DNA from: Liolophura sinensis
Lineage: Eukaryota > Mollusca > Polyplacophora > Chitonida > Chitonidae
Length of the DNA: 64,000 bases
Direction: 5' to 3'
Assembly: GCF_032854445.1 (NCBI RefSeq)
Contig: NC_088301.1
Span: 9,544,281 to 9,608,280, forward strand
The first letter of the stretch is position 1. Each line of letters opens with the position of its first letter. The translations under genes were made by a program, and so were the position numbers. Positions 1 through 13,600 of this stretch are shown here, in pieces. The notes under the pieces are model-generated. The model was not told where the DNA came from. It saw only the letters and a list, made by a program, of their open reading frames with translations, and made no database searches.

Positions 1-162
1 TTAAAACCGTAGACTGGGAACAAAGAAAAATGAAGATTTAATGCAATACAGTAGCAGAACCTCCTGTATAGTAAATAACTATAGCCAAATAACCATTTTT
101 TCAGCCCTTGTTACATCTTCATGGCAAACATTAGACATGCTATAGAAAGTCACAGATACACA

Positions 163-345
163 TTATATATCACAGTAGTCATTCTCCATGGCTGCAGGTA
201 ATGGTATATGAGACTTTGATGTAACCTTCAGTTTCGGAAAACTAACACGTCCTTGAGAGTGTCGGGCACATAAACTACTTTGGAGATCTACTTTTAATAT
301 TGACAGGACTGTTTGCTTTAAATCTCCCATGAAAGATATAGCTAC
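163..345 (-). CDS. Possible terminal exon of an unidentified minus-strand gene
   Basis: Open from an AG at 346-347 to TAA, encoding VAISFMGDLKQTVLSILKV and ending MENDYCDI. An ATTAAA variant lies downstream (plus-strand TTTAAT at 36-41). Phase 0 would let it join the neighbouring open segment at its internal CAA/GTACAG site. The protein is not recognised and the acceptor is pyrimidine-poor, so this may be chance. Confidence 0.25.
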   Translation of the reverse strand, partial: VAISFMGDLKQTVLSILKVDLQSSLCARHSQGRVSFPKLKVTSKSHIPLPAAMENDYCDI

Positions 346-506
346 CTGGAATTTTGGCATACAAATCGTCATGCATATACAATACGCTCTGATTTAATTT
401 TAGAAACATATCTTCTATTTTCTAAACACATTTACGCCTGTACGTCCCATATCTGTAACAATAACCAATAATACATGAAAGTATGACTCAAAACATAATT
501 AAAATT

Positions 507-512
507 TTTATT
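507..512 (-). promoter_or_regulatory. Candidate polyadenylation signal, minus strand
   Basis: TTTATT on the plus strand reads AATAAA about 50 nt after the minus-strand stop at 562. Confidence 0.3.
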
Positions 513-561
513 CAATCCATAATCATAACACATTAATCCCAACAAAACAATGAAGAAAACA

Positions 562-698
562 TCACGAATGGAAACTAATATTTGACCATAACACACGGTC
601 TACTTCGCTAACCACACTGACAAGCTGTACTTGGGTGAAACTACTTTCGGCACTGTCTTCACAACTTTTCATGCCTCTATACTGGGCCTCTGGCGAAT
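562..698 (-). CDS. Possible terminal exon of an unidentified minus-strand gene
   Basis: From AG at 699-700 the minus strand reads SPEAQYRGMKSCEDSAESSF, then TQVQLVSVVSEVDRVLWSN and a TGA at 562-564. An AATAAA follows about 50 nt later (507-512), as at a genuine 3' end. Composition looks coding. No homologue is recognised and upstream exons were not established. Confidence 0.3.
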
Positions 699-1604
699 CT
701 CACCCACAGACCCATAAAAATAAATAAATTATAACGTTAATAGGAGGTGACTCTCAAACATGTAACAGGCAGAGTCAACCTTTCACCTCCCCTTAATTTT
801 GCACTGCCTCATGTGGTACTATGATGTCAATTCTAACAAACCTTGACAAACGTCAGAAACATCAGCCTTCCCTTGTGAAAAGTGAAGACCAAAAGTTGCG
901 TTTTTTTTCTTTTCTTTTTTTTTTTTTTTGATTTACATATTGGTGCAAGCAGTTGTACTCAGCCTTTCGATTCTTGTCTCACTCTTAGATCGGCGAGATG
1001 ACCATACTACTTAATTATGGTGTGTATTTACAGATAAAATATGATACGGATAAAAGCCCTTTAATTCCAAAGACACGGCTCCCAAATTTACAAGATATAC
1101 GACAGTCACAACGATGGTTGGCAAAGCAAAACAAACCTACCGTCCTTCCATTTTCCCGCGAAATGTCTTCATGTTGGCACAGCCACGGTTTCGTCAATAT
1201 TTTCATGCCTGTAGTTAACTCATGTCCTTACTAACTGAATTTCTGTGTTTGTTTAGTTATATTTAGGATGAATACTAAGCATATGAATTCTAAGACAAGA
1301 CGACTGTAGCAAATTTGGCAACTCTTACTTATACGACGAAGCGACTCGGGTTTATTCCCATCATATTACTAATGCCACTGTGAGGAGTTTGGAATAAGTA
1401 GGCGTGGCGAATACATGGCGTCAAATGACGAGGAAGAAACACGCGGCAAAGTCCAAACCAAAGTCAAAGGTCACCTGAGGATTGACAGGTACACTGGGAC
1501 ATGTAGGTATATATATATATGTATATTTACAAGTGTTATAACACGTGCTAACCAAGAATTAGCTACCCAGAGTTTTGCATAGGAGGTAGACGACGCATGG
1601 GAAA
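699..1604. other. Left-edge region upstream of DEPTOR
   Basis: It contains a T-rich tract (901-929). A minus-strand ATG at 1170-1172 opens MKTFRGKMEG with a GTAGGT donor at 1140; it could start a gene divergent from DEPTOR but cannot be joined in frame to the segment at 562-698. The DEPTOR promoter should lie around 1300-1600; no TATA box was recognised. Confidence 0.35.
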
Positions 1605-1648
1605 ATGTGCTCCAAGTTTTACGCATGGATTGCGGGCGAGCAGTTGAG
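1605..1648 (+). CDS. DEPTOR: DEPTOR exon 1 (coding part)
   Basis: ATG at 1605 has A at -3 and reads MCSKFYAWIAGEQLR across the junction. GEQLR matches the vertebrate residues just before DEP1, and the donor GTGAGG follows at 1649 in phase 2, fitting exon 2. An in-frame TAG lies at 1587-1589, so the frame cannot extend much further upstream unless another exon is spliced in. A second ATG at 1415 opens MASNDEEETRGK in another frame and could belong to an alternative first exon. Confidence 0.65.
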
Positions 1649-4600
1649 GTGAGGTACTGCATTATGTGTCAGTTTGCTGCTTATGTGGTGTAAATGTAGT
1701 GTAAACGTGAATATGTTTTTTTCTTTCCTGACAAAATTGATAAATAACCGTGTACATTCTAACTACCTCATTTTCAATTAGACGTTACTTGTCTTTATTA
1801 TCTTGTGAATGTATTTCGTAATTTATTAATTTGCCATCGTATTAGAGTAAAATTGGTGAAGTACAAAATTACAAATAAATTACAAAAATCAAATAAATAA
1901 TTAATTACAAGTGAAACATTCCTGGGTTTGTGCATTTGGTAAATATGCTACTGTATATTCCCAAAAATCACTTGTAAGTTAATTTACTTAAAAGTCCTGG
2001 ACTTTGTTCTTTGTAGACTACAGTTAGGATAAAGCCACAGTATATTGTACATACTTGACTACCACATAATTATAGAACAACTCTATGATTATTATAACTT
2101 ACTCCAAGCTTAAGAGTGTTAGCTTGATGTTTTAGTGGCTTATGGCATTAGTATTGTTATAGAGTAGATGGGAATATCCATCGTCAGGCAAATACACATT
2201 CTATGGGGAAGTACCAGGTGTGATATCCTCATTTTTATCCTTAAAATCAACAGGAAGAGGGAAGAAAGAAAAGACTGATCAAGTTTCAGTTCGTATCAGA
2301 TGAAACTTTTTTTTCTTTCCTCTATCATTGAATTTATGTTTTACTTTAATGAAAATATTTGCTGGAAATTTTTTTTACGGATTGATACTTTTTTCAGATA
2401 GTTTACCATAGGTATAGGTAACCATATTGATATTTTTTTGTACTTAAACTAGAAATTTGTAGCATTACATCAATGAAGAAAATGTTGTGAATGTAACAAG
2501 CTTATGTTAAGAGTAATCATAACAGGTGTAGAGTTTATATTGTCGATTTCATTAAATCATATCTTCAGGGTCCAAGCATAGAGTGGCTAAAATTGTATGG
2601 TGTTGCTTGGAGTTGCATTTACATGAGATAGGATACAGGGCCCAGTGTTACATTTGTCGTACAACATTTTGTACATTGCTATTACCATGCCATTGTCCTA
2701 TATGTGTGATTGTCATACATGTACAACATCTTTGTAAAACTGGACCCTGGTTTGTCATTTTTTAAAGTAGAGAACCTTTATTGGTTTTTAAGGGTCACAC
2801 CAAATGAAATTAAATTGTTGAACTGGCAAATCATCTAATTTGTCGGAAATGGGGATTCTCTGAGCAGAAATTATTTCACGCAGAAATTCAGCTACCTGGC
2901 TATTTATTTATTTGATTGGTGTTTAACGCCACGCTCAAGAATATTTCACTTATACAACGTGGCCAGTATTATTGTGGGACGTATCCGGGCAGAACTGGGG
3001 GAAACCCATAACGATCAGCAGGTTGCTGGAAAGCTCCCTCGCTGTTTTGGTCATGGCTTTAAGCCAGGAAATTTGTCATGTAGCTGGTAAAGGGGCTGTG
3101 GTTTTGGTTGGGCTCTGTCAAGTCATCTGTGGCTACCGTCATTGTGTTAAAGTATTGAGACATTCATTGCTTTCGTCCTTTCTACCGATTATTTAGTTCA
3201 GAAAAAACAAATGCAAAAGGATGAAACAACTAGAGGATGAGGCAAAAGTGTAAGATGAAACTATGACAAGATGAAACAAAAGGACGAAAGTTTTGCCACC
3301 TCGCACTTTTGTTGTTTCACCTCTCCCTTTCATGCTTTTCTTTTGTCTTTTTATTCTTTTGAGTTTTTATTCATATATAACATATAAAACACAAAATGAC
3401 AAGGTTTCACCAGCCTCGCACTTGACCTTTGGCCTTCCACTTTTAAATGGCTTTGTGCATGACAAACTGGAAGGCAAAAGTATGAAAGTGGAAGGTTTAG
3501 GTGAACCTCGTCCTTTCTTTGTTTTGTTGTTTCCCTCTTTCATATGTTTCATATGAACGAACAAAAATGCTCTGAAAAAAAGCACGAAAAAGTGAGGCGA
3601 AAGTGCGAGGTGGCAAAACCTTGTTGTTTAGCTTTGCACTTGTGTTCTTTTGTTTCATCGTTTTGTAGTTGTGCCTTGCGCTTTTACTGTGTCCTTTCAT
3701 TGTTTCGCACTTTCGCATTAATTTCACATCAATTTCACATCAGCAACCTGCGGATGGTTGTGGGTTTCCACCGGGCTCTGCCCAGTTTCCTCCCACCATA
3801 ATAATGACTGCCGTCGTATAAGTGAAATATTCTTGAGTACAGCGTAAAACACCAATCAGATCAAATCAATCAATTCTGTTTATTTTATTATTATTTTTTT
3901 TTTTGTAATCCCCAAAAGGTATTGATAATCTAGTATTATGAGATTGTACAAGGACATGGGATGACATAAAAGCCATCCCAGCCATTACTAACTCAGTAAG
4001 TTCCACATTTTAATCGATTCTCAGAGTTCTTCGGATCTTTTGAGTTCCACTTTCTGGTTTGTTTGTACAGTAGGAGGATATCATACCGGAAATATCAAAA
4101 AGTGATATTTTGTAACATTTATTTGGCTGTAAAAATGCACTTAGTGGGCCAAAATTTTAGGTCGTTTACTTGTACCAGCCTTAATTGTAAGCCCTCAATC
4201 CTCAGTAAGCAAACAAACATATGTTCTAGATGCATCTTTTAGCTAGGTGTATCTGGTGTCCCATCATTCCCTGAGGCTGCATGTTTCCACCAATCAGATG
4301 ACTGGGCTGATTTTTTTTGAATCATGTTTTACGCAGATAAAAAAAAAAGTACAACTGATCAGTTGTAAATATTTAGCCTCAACTGGCCCTGATATAAAAT
4401 GTAAACTGTTGATGTTTTGCTCCTAATGCACTAGAGTATAAATGTAGGTTAATTTGTAATCTCTCAAACCATCAGCCATTTATTGCCTGTATATGTAGGT
4501 TGTCGGATATGTTGATCTCTACCTGTATTAGTTACTGTGTGCAGTTGTGGAGGGGTGTGTTAACCACAAAAAAATAGATGTATCATATGACCCGTACCGG

Positions 4601-7600
4601 TATAATTTATTTTCAAGATGCTCTTTAGCTGATCAACTTCAAGTTGGTAATTAACTTCCATGTATGCATGGAACTGGATGATTTTTAGCCTTAATGTATA
4701 TGGTTATATGGTTATCAAATTATGCAAACCCTTAATTGATACGCATGATTTGGTATATGTACTTTCCTCCCACTGTAATGCTAACTTACGTCATTTAAGT
4801 GAAATATTCTTGAGTATGGCGTTACACCAATCAAATTAATAAACAGATGAATACATGTGTTTGTATTTTTTTATATTAATATTGAAAAACATCCAGTTAT
4901 CAGTTATTGTTATACTAGTATATTAGTTCATCAGAATGAATTTAGGGTCAACTCTCTCAGATACTCATTTAGCTAATTATTTCATCATTTTAACCATTGC
5001 TAATTGGATACAGAATTCTGATCTCGCTGATTGGCTACTGTTGGAGATACATGTAAAAGGGATACAGAACTGACGCTGATTGGCTGACAGTGGAGATAGG
5101 ATTTCCTGGGTTAAACCCTTAAGATTCTGTCACGCTTGAATAAATCTGCCATCTGTACCTAAAATTCAGCTTAGGCTGGACATAGCCTGGACTTGTCTGT
5201 ATCTCTCACAACAGCCAATCAGAAATGATTCTGTATCCCTTTAAGCAATGGACTCATTATTATTACTAAACAATGACATAATCTGATGTAACAATGTACT
5301 TAACATCTCTTAAAATCGTGATTATCTGAAGGTTAAGGGACACAGATGTATGTTTTTTGTTGTAATTTTGAGATATAAAGTATGCCTCAAAGTTACTAAA
5401 ATTAAAAAAAAAAATGGGCATTTCTCCATAATTCCTCAACCTTGTCATTTGTATCTGCAACAAATATTTTGAAACATTCTGACTGAACAATGAGGTGTTA
5501 AGAAATAATTTGCTGAGTTTTATGAAGCTTGAGTCTTTACTGGACACAATCAAGTCATTGTAGCATCGTGTTCACAATAATTGTATGGATAAATTCCACA
5601 GAAAAAAATCCTTTGGAGGTCGAATAGGTTGAAGATTTACAGTATATATTCCCAAACAACCAGATAACCAACATAATCTATGTTTCAGAGTTACTTTTCA
5701 TGAATCATTAAAATACCTACATGTATATTGTATACTCATATGGTAATCCTGAGAGCGACATGATTTTAAGGCTTCGGTGGGATCTTTTTATGGAAAGATA
5801 CAAACGTGTCAGCATGGCTCAGAATAAATCCATGTGGAGACTGACGCTGTTATTTTTAAATATTTTTTTAATATAGCAGTAACCTCAAACTTAATACAAG
5901 CAGACCTGCTGAGCTCAGGGTTGTATTGTGAAAATCTGCTAAGCTCTTGAACGTAAAGCAAGAGTATATAACTCTCATTATAAATATATGTCTTAATTTA
6001 TACTGTCTACGAGTATACAGGCCATGGTTTACAAACACATACATAGCCAACATATTGATATGTGTGATCGTAATTTTTCTGATGCAGCGAAAAGCTTTTA
6101 TCATGTTTTGCGTTCTTTAAGTACAGGATAAAGATTGTTTTGATTTAACTGGTGTGTATGTCAGATTTTTTCAACGTGAGTTCCAAAATGTGTAGCTTTG
6201 TGTTCAACCATTTTGTACTAGGCCCTACATACATTTTTACAAGTATGAAAAAGAAGCAAATTGAAATATTTTTGTTCATCATGAAAAACTGATATTTTGT
6301 TTTATGTAAGGTCAGTGTGATTTCCATGTGGGATGTCAGAAGTACTTTCATCATAGGTCAATGTATTAAAGACTTGCATACTTGTTTATACACTGTATAT
6401 GTAGTCAGTTTTAATGCCACAGACCTAGTGGAAAGTCTGCAAATTGGAGTGCTGTAATTCTTCAACCTTTTCACACGTTTGCAAGATGTCTATTCAAGCA
6501 TATTCTGAAGGCGTTATTCTGTATTGACTGATATAATTATACTTTTTGTGAAGCCCTGGAACTGGACAGTCAAACCAATGTAGTTTTGTTTCCAAAATCA
6601 AATTAAAAATGTGCATAAATTACCCTGAAAGTTGCTCTTTTATATGGGAAAAGGTTGAGGAATTAGATATAAATCATGAATTTAAGGCATGAATGGGATG
6701 TTATGGACTATCACAGCCCACGACTGATCAAGAGTCAATGGGCCTGGAAACTATATACCTCATAATTTATTCAGTTTGTGCAGTGTGAACATGTCTACAT
6801 AATATAAATGTGTAGGTACAAACATGTGCAAACATTTAACAGTTTTATTCAACATTTGTTTTTATTTTGGGTTGTCTTTCTCCACAGTTCGTTATTGAAG
6901 CAAAGTTGTCACAGGAAATTTGCAGAAGAAATAATGTGTAAGCAGCTTTGCTCAAATGACTTTCTGTAAGTGGGAAGGTCTCTCAGCAACCTGCGGATGG
7001 TTGTGGGTTTCCTCCGGCTGGCCCCTGTTCTATAAATAAAATAAATAAATCAAATATCTTTCAAAGCAAAATTTGTTAAAAAGTGTGATTAAAGTATCAG
7101 AATTCATTCCGAAAGTATAAAATTTTGCAATTACTATAAATTTGTTTCCAAAAGCCTGTGTATATACAGTGCAGATGTTTCAAACCTACATAGCAACTTG
7201 TTAACATTACATATTGAAACTAATATCAACATAGCAGCTAAAATGTTTTATATTTTATCACAATTAATTAATCTCTGGTTACAAAGAAGTGGAACTGCTT
7301 GTGATTATTAATGGGTACTTTTTATTGTTTAAATATATTTCTGTGAGTTCTACTGAATATTAACATTGCCTGTGTTTTGAAATAGTAGCCATTATGGCTG
7401 GAATATTAATGTAGCCAATTAAAATACCATACATGTCTAAATTAAGAAGAGAAGAAAAGTTAGTAATTACTGCAGGGGACAGGGAGATCTCAGGAACCTT
7501 AGCAACCCAACCAACTTCGGAAACGTGACAAAGCATGTCAGGCTTATAGCCAGTACCATAATGCTGAAATTTAAAATTCATTTTATTTTATTGATGCAAG

Positions 7601-10600
7601 GCATCACAGATTTAGGGAAAGGCCCACGCTAATGGGCTCACAGTTGGGAAAATTTTAAAGCAAAACTGTACATTTTGGGAAACAAACTGTACCAGGGACC
7701 TATGATTTTTACTTGTGTTTATAGGGTTACATACCTTCAGTAAAGCTTGTGATAATTTTTGAGTGTGGAATAAAACACCACTCATTTAAATAAATAAAAA
7801 CAGATATTTAAAAAAAAATACATAGTTAAGTTACCAAAGTCATACACACAAACCTTTACTTTTTATAGCATACATTAAATTATTCCCAGTTCCCGTGAAA
7901 AGAGAGGTGTGCATATCTGGAGAATGTAAATATAGTGTAAAATCAGTTCCCAGTTGGGACATTTGTGGCATCTGTAAAGGCATGAAATCCTTTTATCAGT
8001 ATGACACAGTGATTCTACATATTCGTGGTGTGTATAAACTCATTGCTGTTAAAAAAAAAAGCACAGAGAGAGATAGGAAACGGAAACCTGTTAAATTGTT
8101 GTTGTCGGCAAAATACAGGAAGAGAAGGCTTTATCAAAATGCCTGCATACCCCTTGATCGCTGGATTGACGTCATTTGTCATGTCACTGACGAAACTGAA
8201 CTGTGTGTATACAATAACATGCATACTTACTGTGGGGCTTATCCTATACTTACTGTGGGGTTTATCCTATTACCCGGGCAGATGTCACTTACATGGATTT
8301 GTTTTCAATCTACATTTAACTGTGTGTAGGCATGAAAACAATTACTTAAAAAAATAAAAAAACAACAATGAAAAAACAAAACAAAAAACAAAGCAGGCAC
8401 ATACACATGTGATGACATAACATCCAGTGGCCAATATGTACTTTAGCTTGTTGAAGGCAAACAGCATACATGCACGTGTGCATATGTGTTTCTAACTGTG
8501 GGTTTTCAAGGCAAGCTGTTGTATGTTGTCTTTAAACATGCCCAGTAAATTATACAGATTTGTTCATATTGTGTGGTCAGCCTGGGGTAGCGTGGAGTGT
8601 GGTCAGCCTGGGGTAGTGTGGAGTGTGGCGTGGAGTGTGGTCAGGCTGGGGTAGAGTGGAGTGTGGTCAGGCTGGGGTAGCGTGGAGTGTGGTCAGGCTG
8701 GGGTAGCATGGGGTGTGGTCAGGCTGGGGTAGCATGGGGTGTGGTCAGGCTGGGGTAGCGAGGAGTGTGGTCAGGCTTGGGTAGCGTGGAGAGTGGTCAG
8801 GCTTGGGTAGCGTGGAGTGCGGTCAGGCTGGGGTAGCGTGGAGTGTGGCGTGGAGTGTGGTCAGGCTGGGGTAGCGTGGAGTGTGGTCAGGGTGGGGTAG
8901 TGTGGCGAGGAGTGTGGTCAGGCTGGGGTAGCATGGAGTGTGGTCAGGCTGGGGTAGCATGGAGTGTGGTCAGGCTGGGGTAGAGTGGAGTGTGGTCAGG
9001 CTGGGGTAGCGTGGAGTGCGGTCAGGCTGGGGTAGTGTGGAGTGTGGCGTGGAGTGTGGTCAGGCTGGGGTAGCGTGGAGTGTGGTCAGGCTGGGGTAGT
9101 GTAGAATGGGGCAGGAAACACATTTTTTATTTTCACCTATAATTAAGCCATGACAGGGTTTTGGCCATTTTAACCTTCATGCATACTCATACCTACATTT
9201 ACTGTAAGCTCAACTTAACGTGGACAAAATAACTGTTCTCGTAGATGTCTCTGATAACAGTTTTTAAGGAAATCTTTAGACTAAATAAATTTTATTACAC
9301 AGCTATCCAGCTGTACTTAGGATGGTCTGCCAGCAATCTGCGGATGGTCATGGGTTTCCTCCGGGCTCTGCCCAGTTTCCGCCCACCATAATGCTGGCCG
9401 CCGTCGTATAAGTGAAATATCTTGAGTACGGCGTTAAACACCAATCAAATAAATAAATAAATAAATAGATAATTATTATGCAGCTTTATTGATGGATTCA
9501 TGATGAATTGGTTTATTTAAAGGATTCGCATGCACACAGAGAACCTCAACCTGATTAAAGATAGACGGTACAGATTCCGCACCTATCAAAACTGCTTCAA
9601 GGCCACAGAGACCATTGATTGGTTGTTGGAAACTCAGCAGTGTCCAACCAGGGAGGCCGCTGTGTTTGTTTTGAATATATTACATCAGTATGGAGTTCTT
9701 CATCATGGTGAGTATATGTAGGCTTACAGTGTAATATAAATAGGCCTACCAGCATTGCACAGTGTAAATGTGTTGTTTATCACGTGGTTAATTATTCCTG
9801 AAATCAAAGCCAAACCTTGCATGTTTATTTGCAACAGGATATTGCACACGTAATCTGTAATCCCATTTGTTTATATAAACAATAATAATATAAACATTGT
9901 AATATGTAATATAATAGAAAATTTTGGCTGACTAAAGCATCTATATTTTTTTTTTTTTTTCACATTTTCCAACTTCATTTGTAGTTTGTGATGATCACAA
10001 CTTCAAGGACGAGATGTTATTTTACCGATTCCGCAAAGATGACAGAACCTGGAAACATGGGAAGGAGTCACAAGTTTTCCATAGGGGAGAGAAAATATTC
10101 AACTGGTATGTGTTGATTACATCGACAGTTACTCATATTCCATTAACAATTTATCTGACCTCTTACCTGTGCAGAGTGATTGCTAAGTTAATTACATGTG
10201 CAGGTTTGAGTTATAACTATGTTTTTGCCAGTACATGTATGTAAAAGAAGCACATGGAAATCTTAAAGTGATCGCAACACTTTATTGGGTATCTTTAGGT
10301 GAAATATTCAGTCGATATTTTCTTTGTGTTTCATAATTGTTTTATACCTACATGAAACAATAAGGTTTTATTTGAACTTTAAATTTATTCGCATCAATAA
10401 TTTGTAATAAATAAGGCCAGGATCTAGCAGGTACAGAATTTCACAAATGTTTCATTTGCCTAATATGGATTCAATAATTGCTGATTTGACACAAATCCAT
10501 AATTATTCATCCATACATAAATGAATATTGAATAGTTGTGCTAAAATGTTTGGAGAATTAATAATGGGAATTGATATCTGCATCACATGCACTAATTATA

Positions 10601-13600
10601 GCTACATGTTCATTTACGTTACTCTTGTAGGTTGATTTCAAAACGACTTCGAAGCTTTCGCGATGACCTAATCAATAACTTATGTGGACACACTTTGAAT
10701 TTCTATGGAAAGCAGCTAGTTGATTGGCTGATCAAAACAGGAGAGGCAACATCAACACAAGACGCTGTCCGAATTGGCAAAGATCTAGTTAACTTTGGAA
10801 TCATTCAACACAGTAAGTCAGATTTTTATCATTCTTTATTTTAATAATTTAATAATTTATTTATATTGAAATTTAGTGTAAATGTTTGTCATTCTATGGC
10901 TTGCATACAGTGTCTATCTTCGTGATAATATCAGTTTTTCAGTTAATGAAATTAAGACCCATGCATATGTGGAATTAGTTAATAGTCTATACATGTGCAT
11001 GTTTTTATCAGTATTATATGTATATATATATCTACAGATATTCTTGAGTACGGTGTAAAATACCAATCAAATGAGTAAATAAATATTTCTGCAGAAAAAA
11101 GGTTATACCCCAAATGGGCTGAAATCTCAAATATATGTTCACCAACTCACTTATATTAGACATGATAGATGAACTATTCTACACAGATTGGCTTTCACTT
11201 TCAGTTTATGATGAATATCACTTCCGTGATGACTGGGTACCGTACACCTTCCAGCTTAATTACCGTCAGCAGATCTCCCTGTCCAGTATTTTGAAGGCTG
11301 CAGTCAAGGCCAGCGGTGTTGGCAACTCCAAAATCATCCATATATCGCAGTCACACTTTTCTCAACTCAGAGCCACACGAAGGAGAAAGCAATCTTCAGG
11401 TGGGTCATAAGTAACAGGCAGCAGTTTATGATGGTGCTGGATTCAGATGGAAGAAACTCTTCATCCAGATTTGTTGATCGAGTGACAAAATATAAAACGG
11501 CTGTGCTTTCTGTATTCTGTTTTGATGCAAATCGATTCACTCATGGAATACTGTTGTGATCATATTACATGCATGAAAATAAATTTATTTATTTATTTAT
11601 GTGATTGGTGTTTTACGCCGTACTCAAGAATATTTCACTTATACGACTGCGGCCAACATTATGGTGGGTGGAAACCAGGATGAAAATAAAGACCTATGAA
11701 ATGCTCCAATCTGTCCATATGTTTAGGGGTACATTAAATTTAGTTTATCCAGCTTAATCTGTTAGATTATGACATTAATTTATATTTGCCGTTATTGTTT
11801 TGTCTGTATACATCAGAAATTCAGAGAATTTTCAGTCTAGGCAGAGAAATACCTACCAAATACAGTATGCTTAAAACATGTAAGTAAATGTAAAAATGTA
11901 CAAAGGTGCTAGGATGCCAGGAGTTAATTCACAGTAAAACGGGACATATTTTCTGTTATGTAAATTTGGGTGTACTAAAAGTGTTTAGAATACTCAAGAA
12001 TCTTTCACGTATACAATCGCAGCCAGCATTATGGTGGGAGGAAAACGGGCAGAGCCCGGGGCAAACCCACGACCATCTGCAGGTTGCTGATGGCTGGCCC
12101 AAGAGGAAGCCAGCATGAGCTGTGTTATATGTGTAGATGTGTACCAGTAGTTTTAAATGTATACTATACATGAGCAGGTAGTCATGACAGTCACTACAAC
12201 AGCGAGGCTAAACTGAGTGTAGCTGAAATGTATACAACGCATTGTTAAATGTTCTTGTGAAAGGTTAGCTAGAAGATTTTTTTATGGTACTGTAAACAAC
12301 TGACTGGCTGGGTCAGGAGATTATCTAGAATGAGGTGCAATGAACATATGGGGTTCCAGGAAGTTTCATGTATATATTCTCTACAGCTGAATAGCTTTCG
12401 TTCTCAGAAGAACATAATAAACAAGAACTTATGCATGCTAACAGAAAGTGAAACAGAAAATGTTGGGTGGCAACCTGGAAGACTCAGTCGATCGCTTAGC
12501 ATGGAGTCCAAGGAGTCCAGAGGGGAGAGCAGCGATGGGCAGACTGAGGGCTGCATGTCGAACCGGTCAAGTTGTAATGAGCCTGACCTTGACCTGTCAA
12601 GCCCAGAGGATATGTCACCCTCATCACCAAAATCAGGTCAGTCTACAGACTGTGGCAACAATATATGGCCACAGTGAGTTCATAGATACACTCCATGGCA
12701 ACAGTTTATTACCACCGTATATGGCAGCAGTGAGTTCATAGATACACTCCATGACAACAGTTTAAAACCACAGTATATGGCCACAGTGAGTTCACAGATA
12801 CACTCCATGGCAACAGTTTAAAACCAGAGTATATGGCCACAATGAGTTCATAGATACACTCCATGGCAACAGTTTAAAACCACAGTATATGGCCACAGTG
12901 AGTTCATAGATACACTCCATGGCAACAGTTTAAAACCACAGTATATGGCAGCAGTGAGTTCATAGATAAACCCCATGGCAACAGTTTATTACCACCGTAT
13001 ATGGCAGCGGTGAGTTCATAGATACACTCCATGGCAACAGTTTAAAACCACAGTATATGGCCACAGTGAGTTCACAGATACACTCCATGGCAACAGTTTA
13101 AAACCACAGTATATGGCCACAATGAGTTCATAGATACACTCCATGGCAACAGTTTAAAACCACAGTATATGGCCACAGTGAGTTCATAGATACACTCCAT
13201 GGCAACAGTTTAAAACCACAGTATATGGCAGCAGTGAGTTCATAGATAAACTCCATGGCAACAGTTTATTACCACCGTATATGGCAGCAGTGAGTTCATA
13301 GATACACTCCATGGCAACAGTTTAAAACCAGAGTATATGGCAGCAGTGAGTTAGACTCACCATCGGAATGACTAGTTCAAACCTCTGTCTATGGCAACAG
13401 TTTACAGCCACAGCCATAACAGGCCACCATTAGTCAGCCATACTAGTCACCATCAGTCAGTCATAACAGCCACACTCAGTCAGCCATAACAGCCACCATC
13501 ATTCAGCCATAACAGTCATATTAAACACCACCAGTCAGCCTTACCAGCCACCATCAGTCAGCCATAACAACCACACTCAGTCAGCCATAACAGCCATACT

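Larger units (their letters stand above)
3875..8570. other. DEPTOR intron 1, middle part
   Basis: AT-rich, no recognised gene. SINE fragments lie at 4764-4850, 6984-7052 and about 7757-7800, and a dispersed repeat at 6451-6588. At 5025-5245 there are three scattered copies, direct and inverted, of a short module around GATTGGCT and GGGATACAGAA. A long plus-strand ORF at 7895-8329 has no gene-like features. Confidence 0.6.

Noticed and set aside
7895-8329. Plus-strand ORF of 144 codons in DEPTOR intron 1
   Set aside because: AT-rich, overlapped by open frames in other phases, no recognisable domain, no promoter or polyadenylation context.
12330-12444. Upstream extension of DEPTOR exon 6 from the AG at 12386
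   Set aside because: Acceptors at 12386 and 12414 would be out of phase with exon 5 and meet stops; the AG at 12444 keeps the frame.
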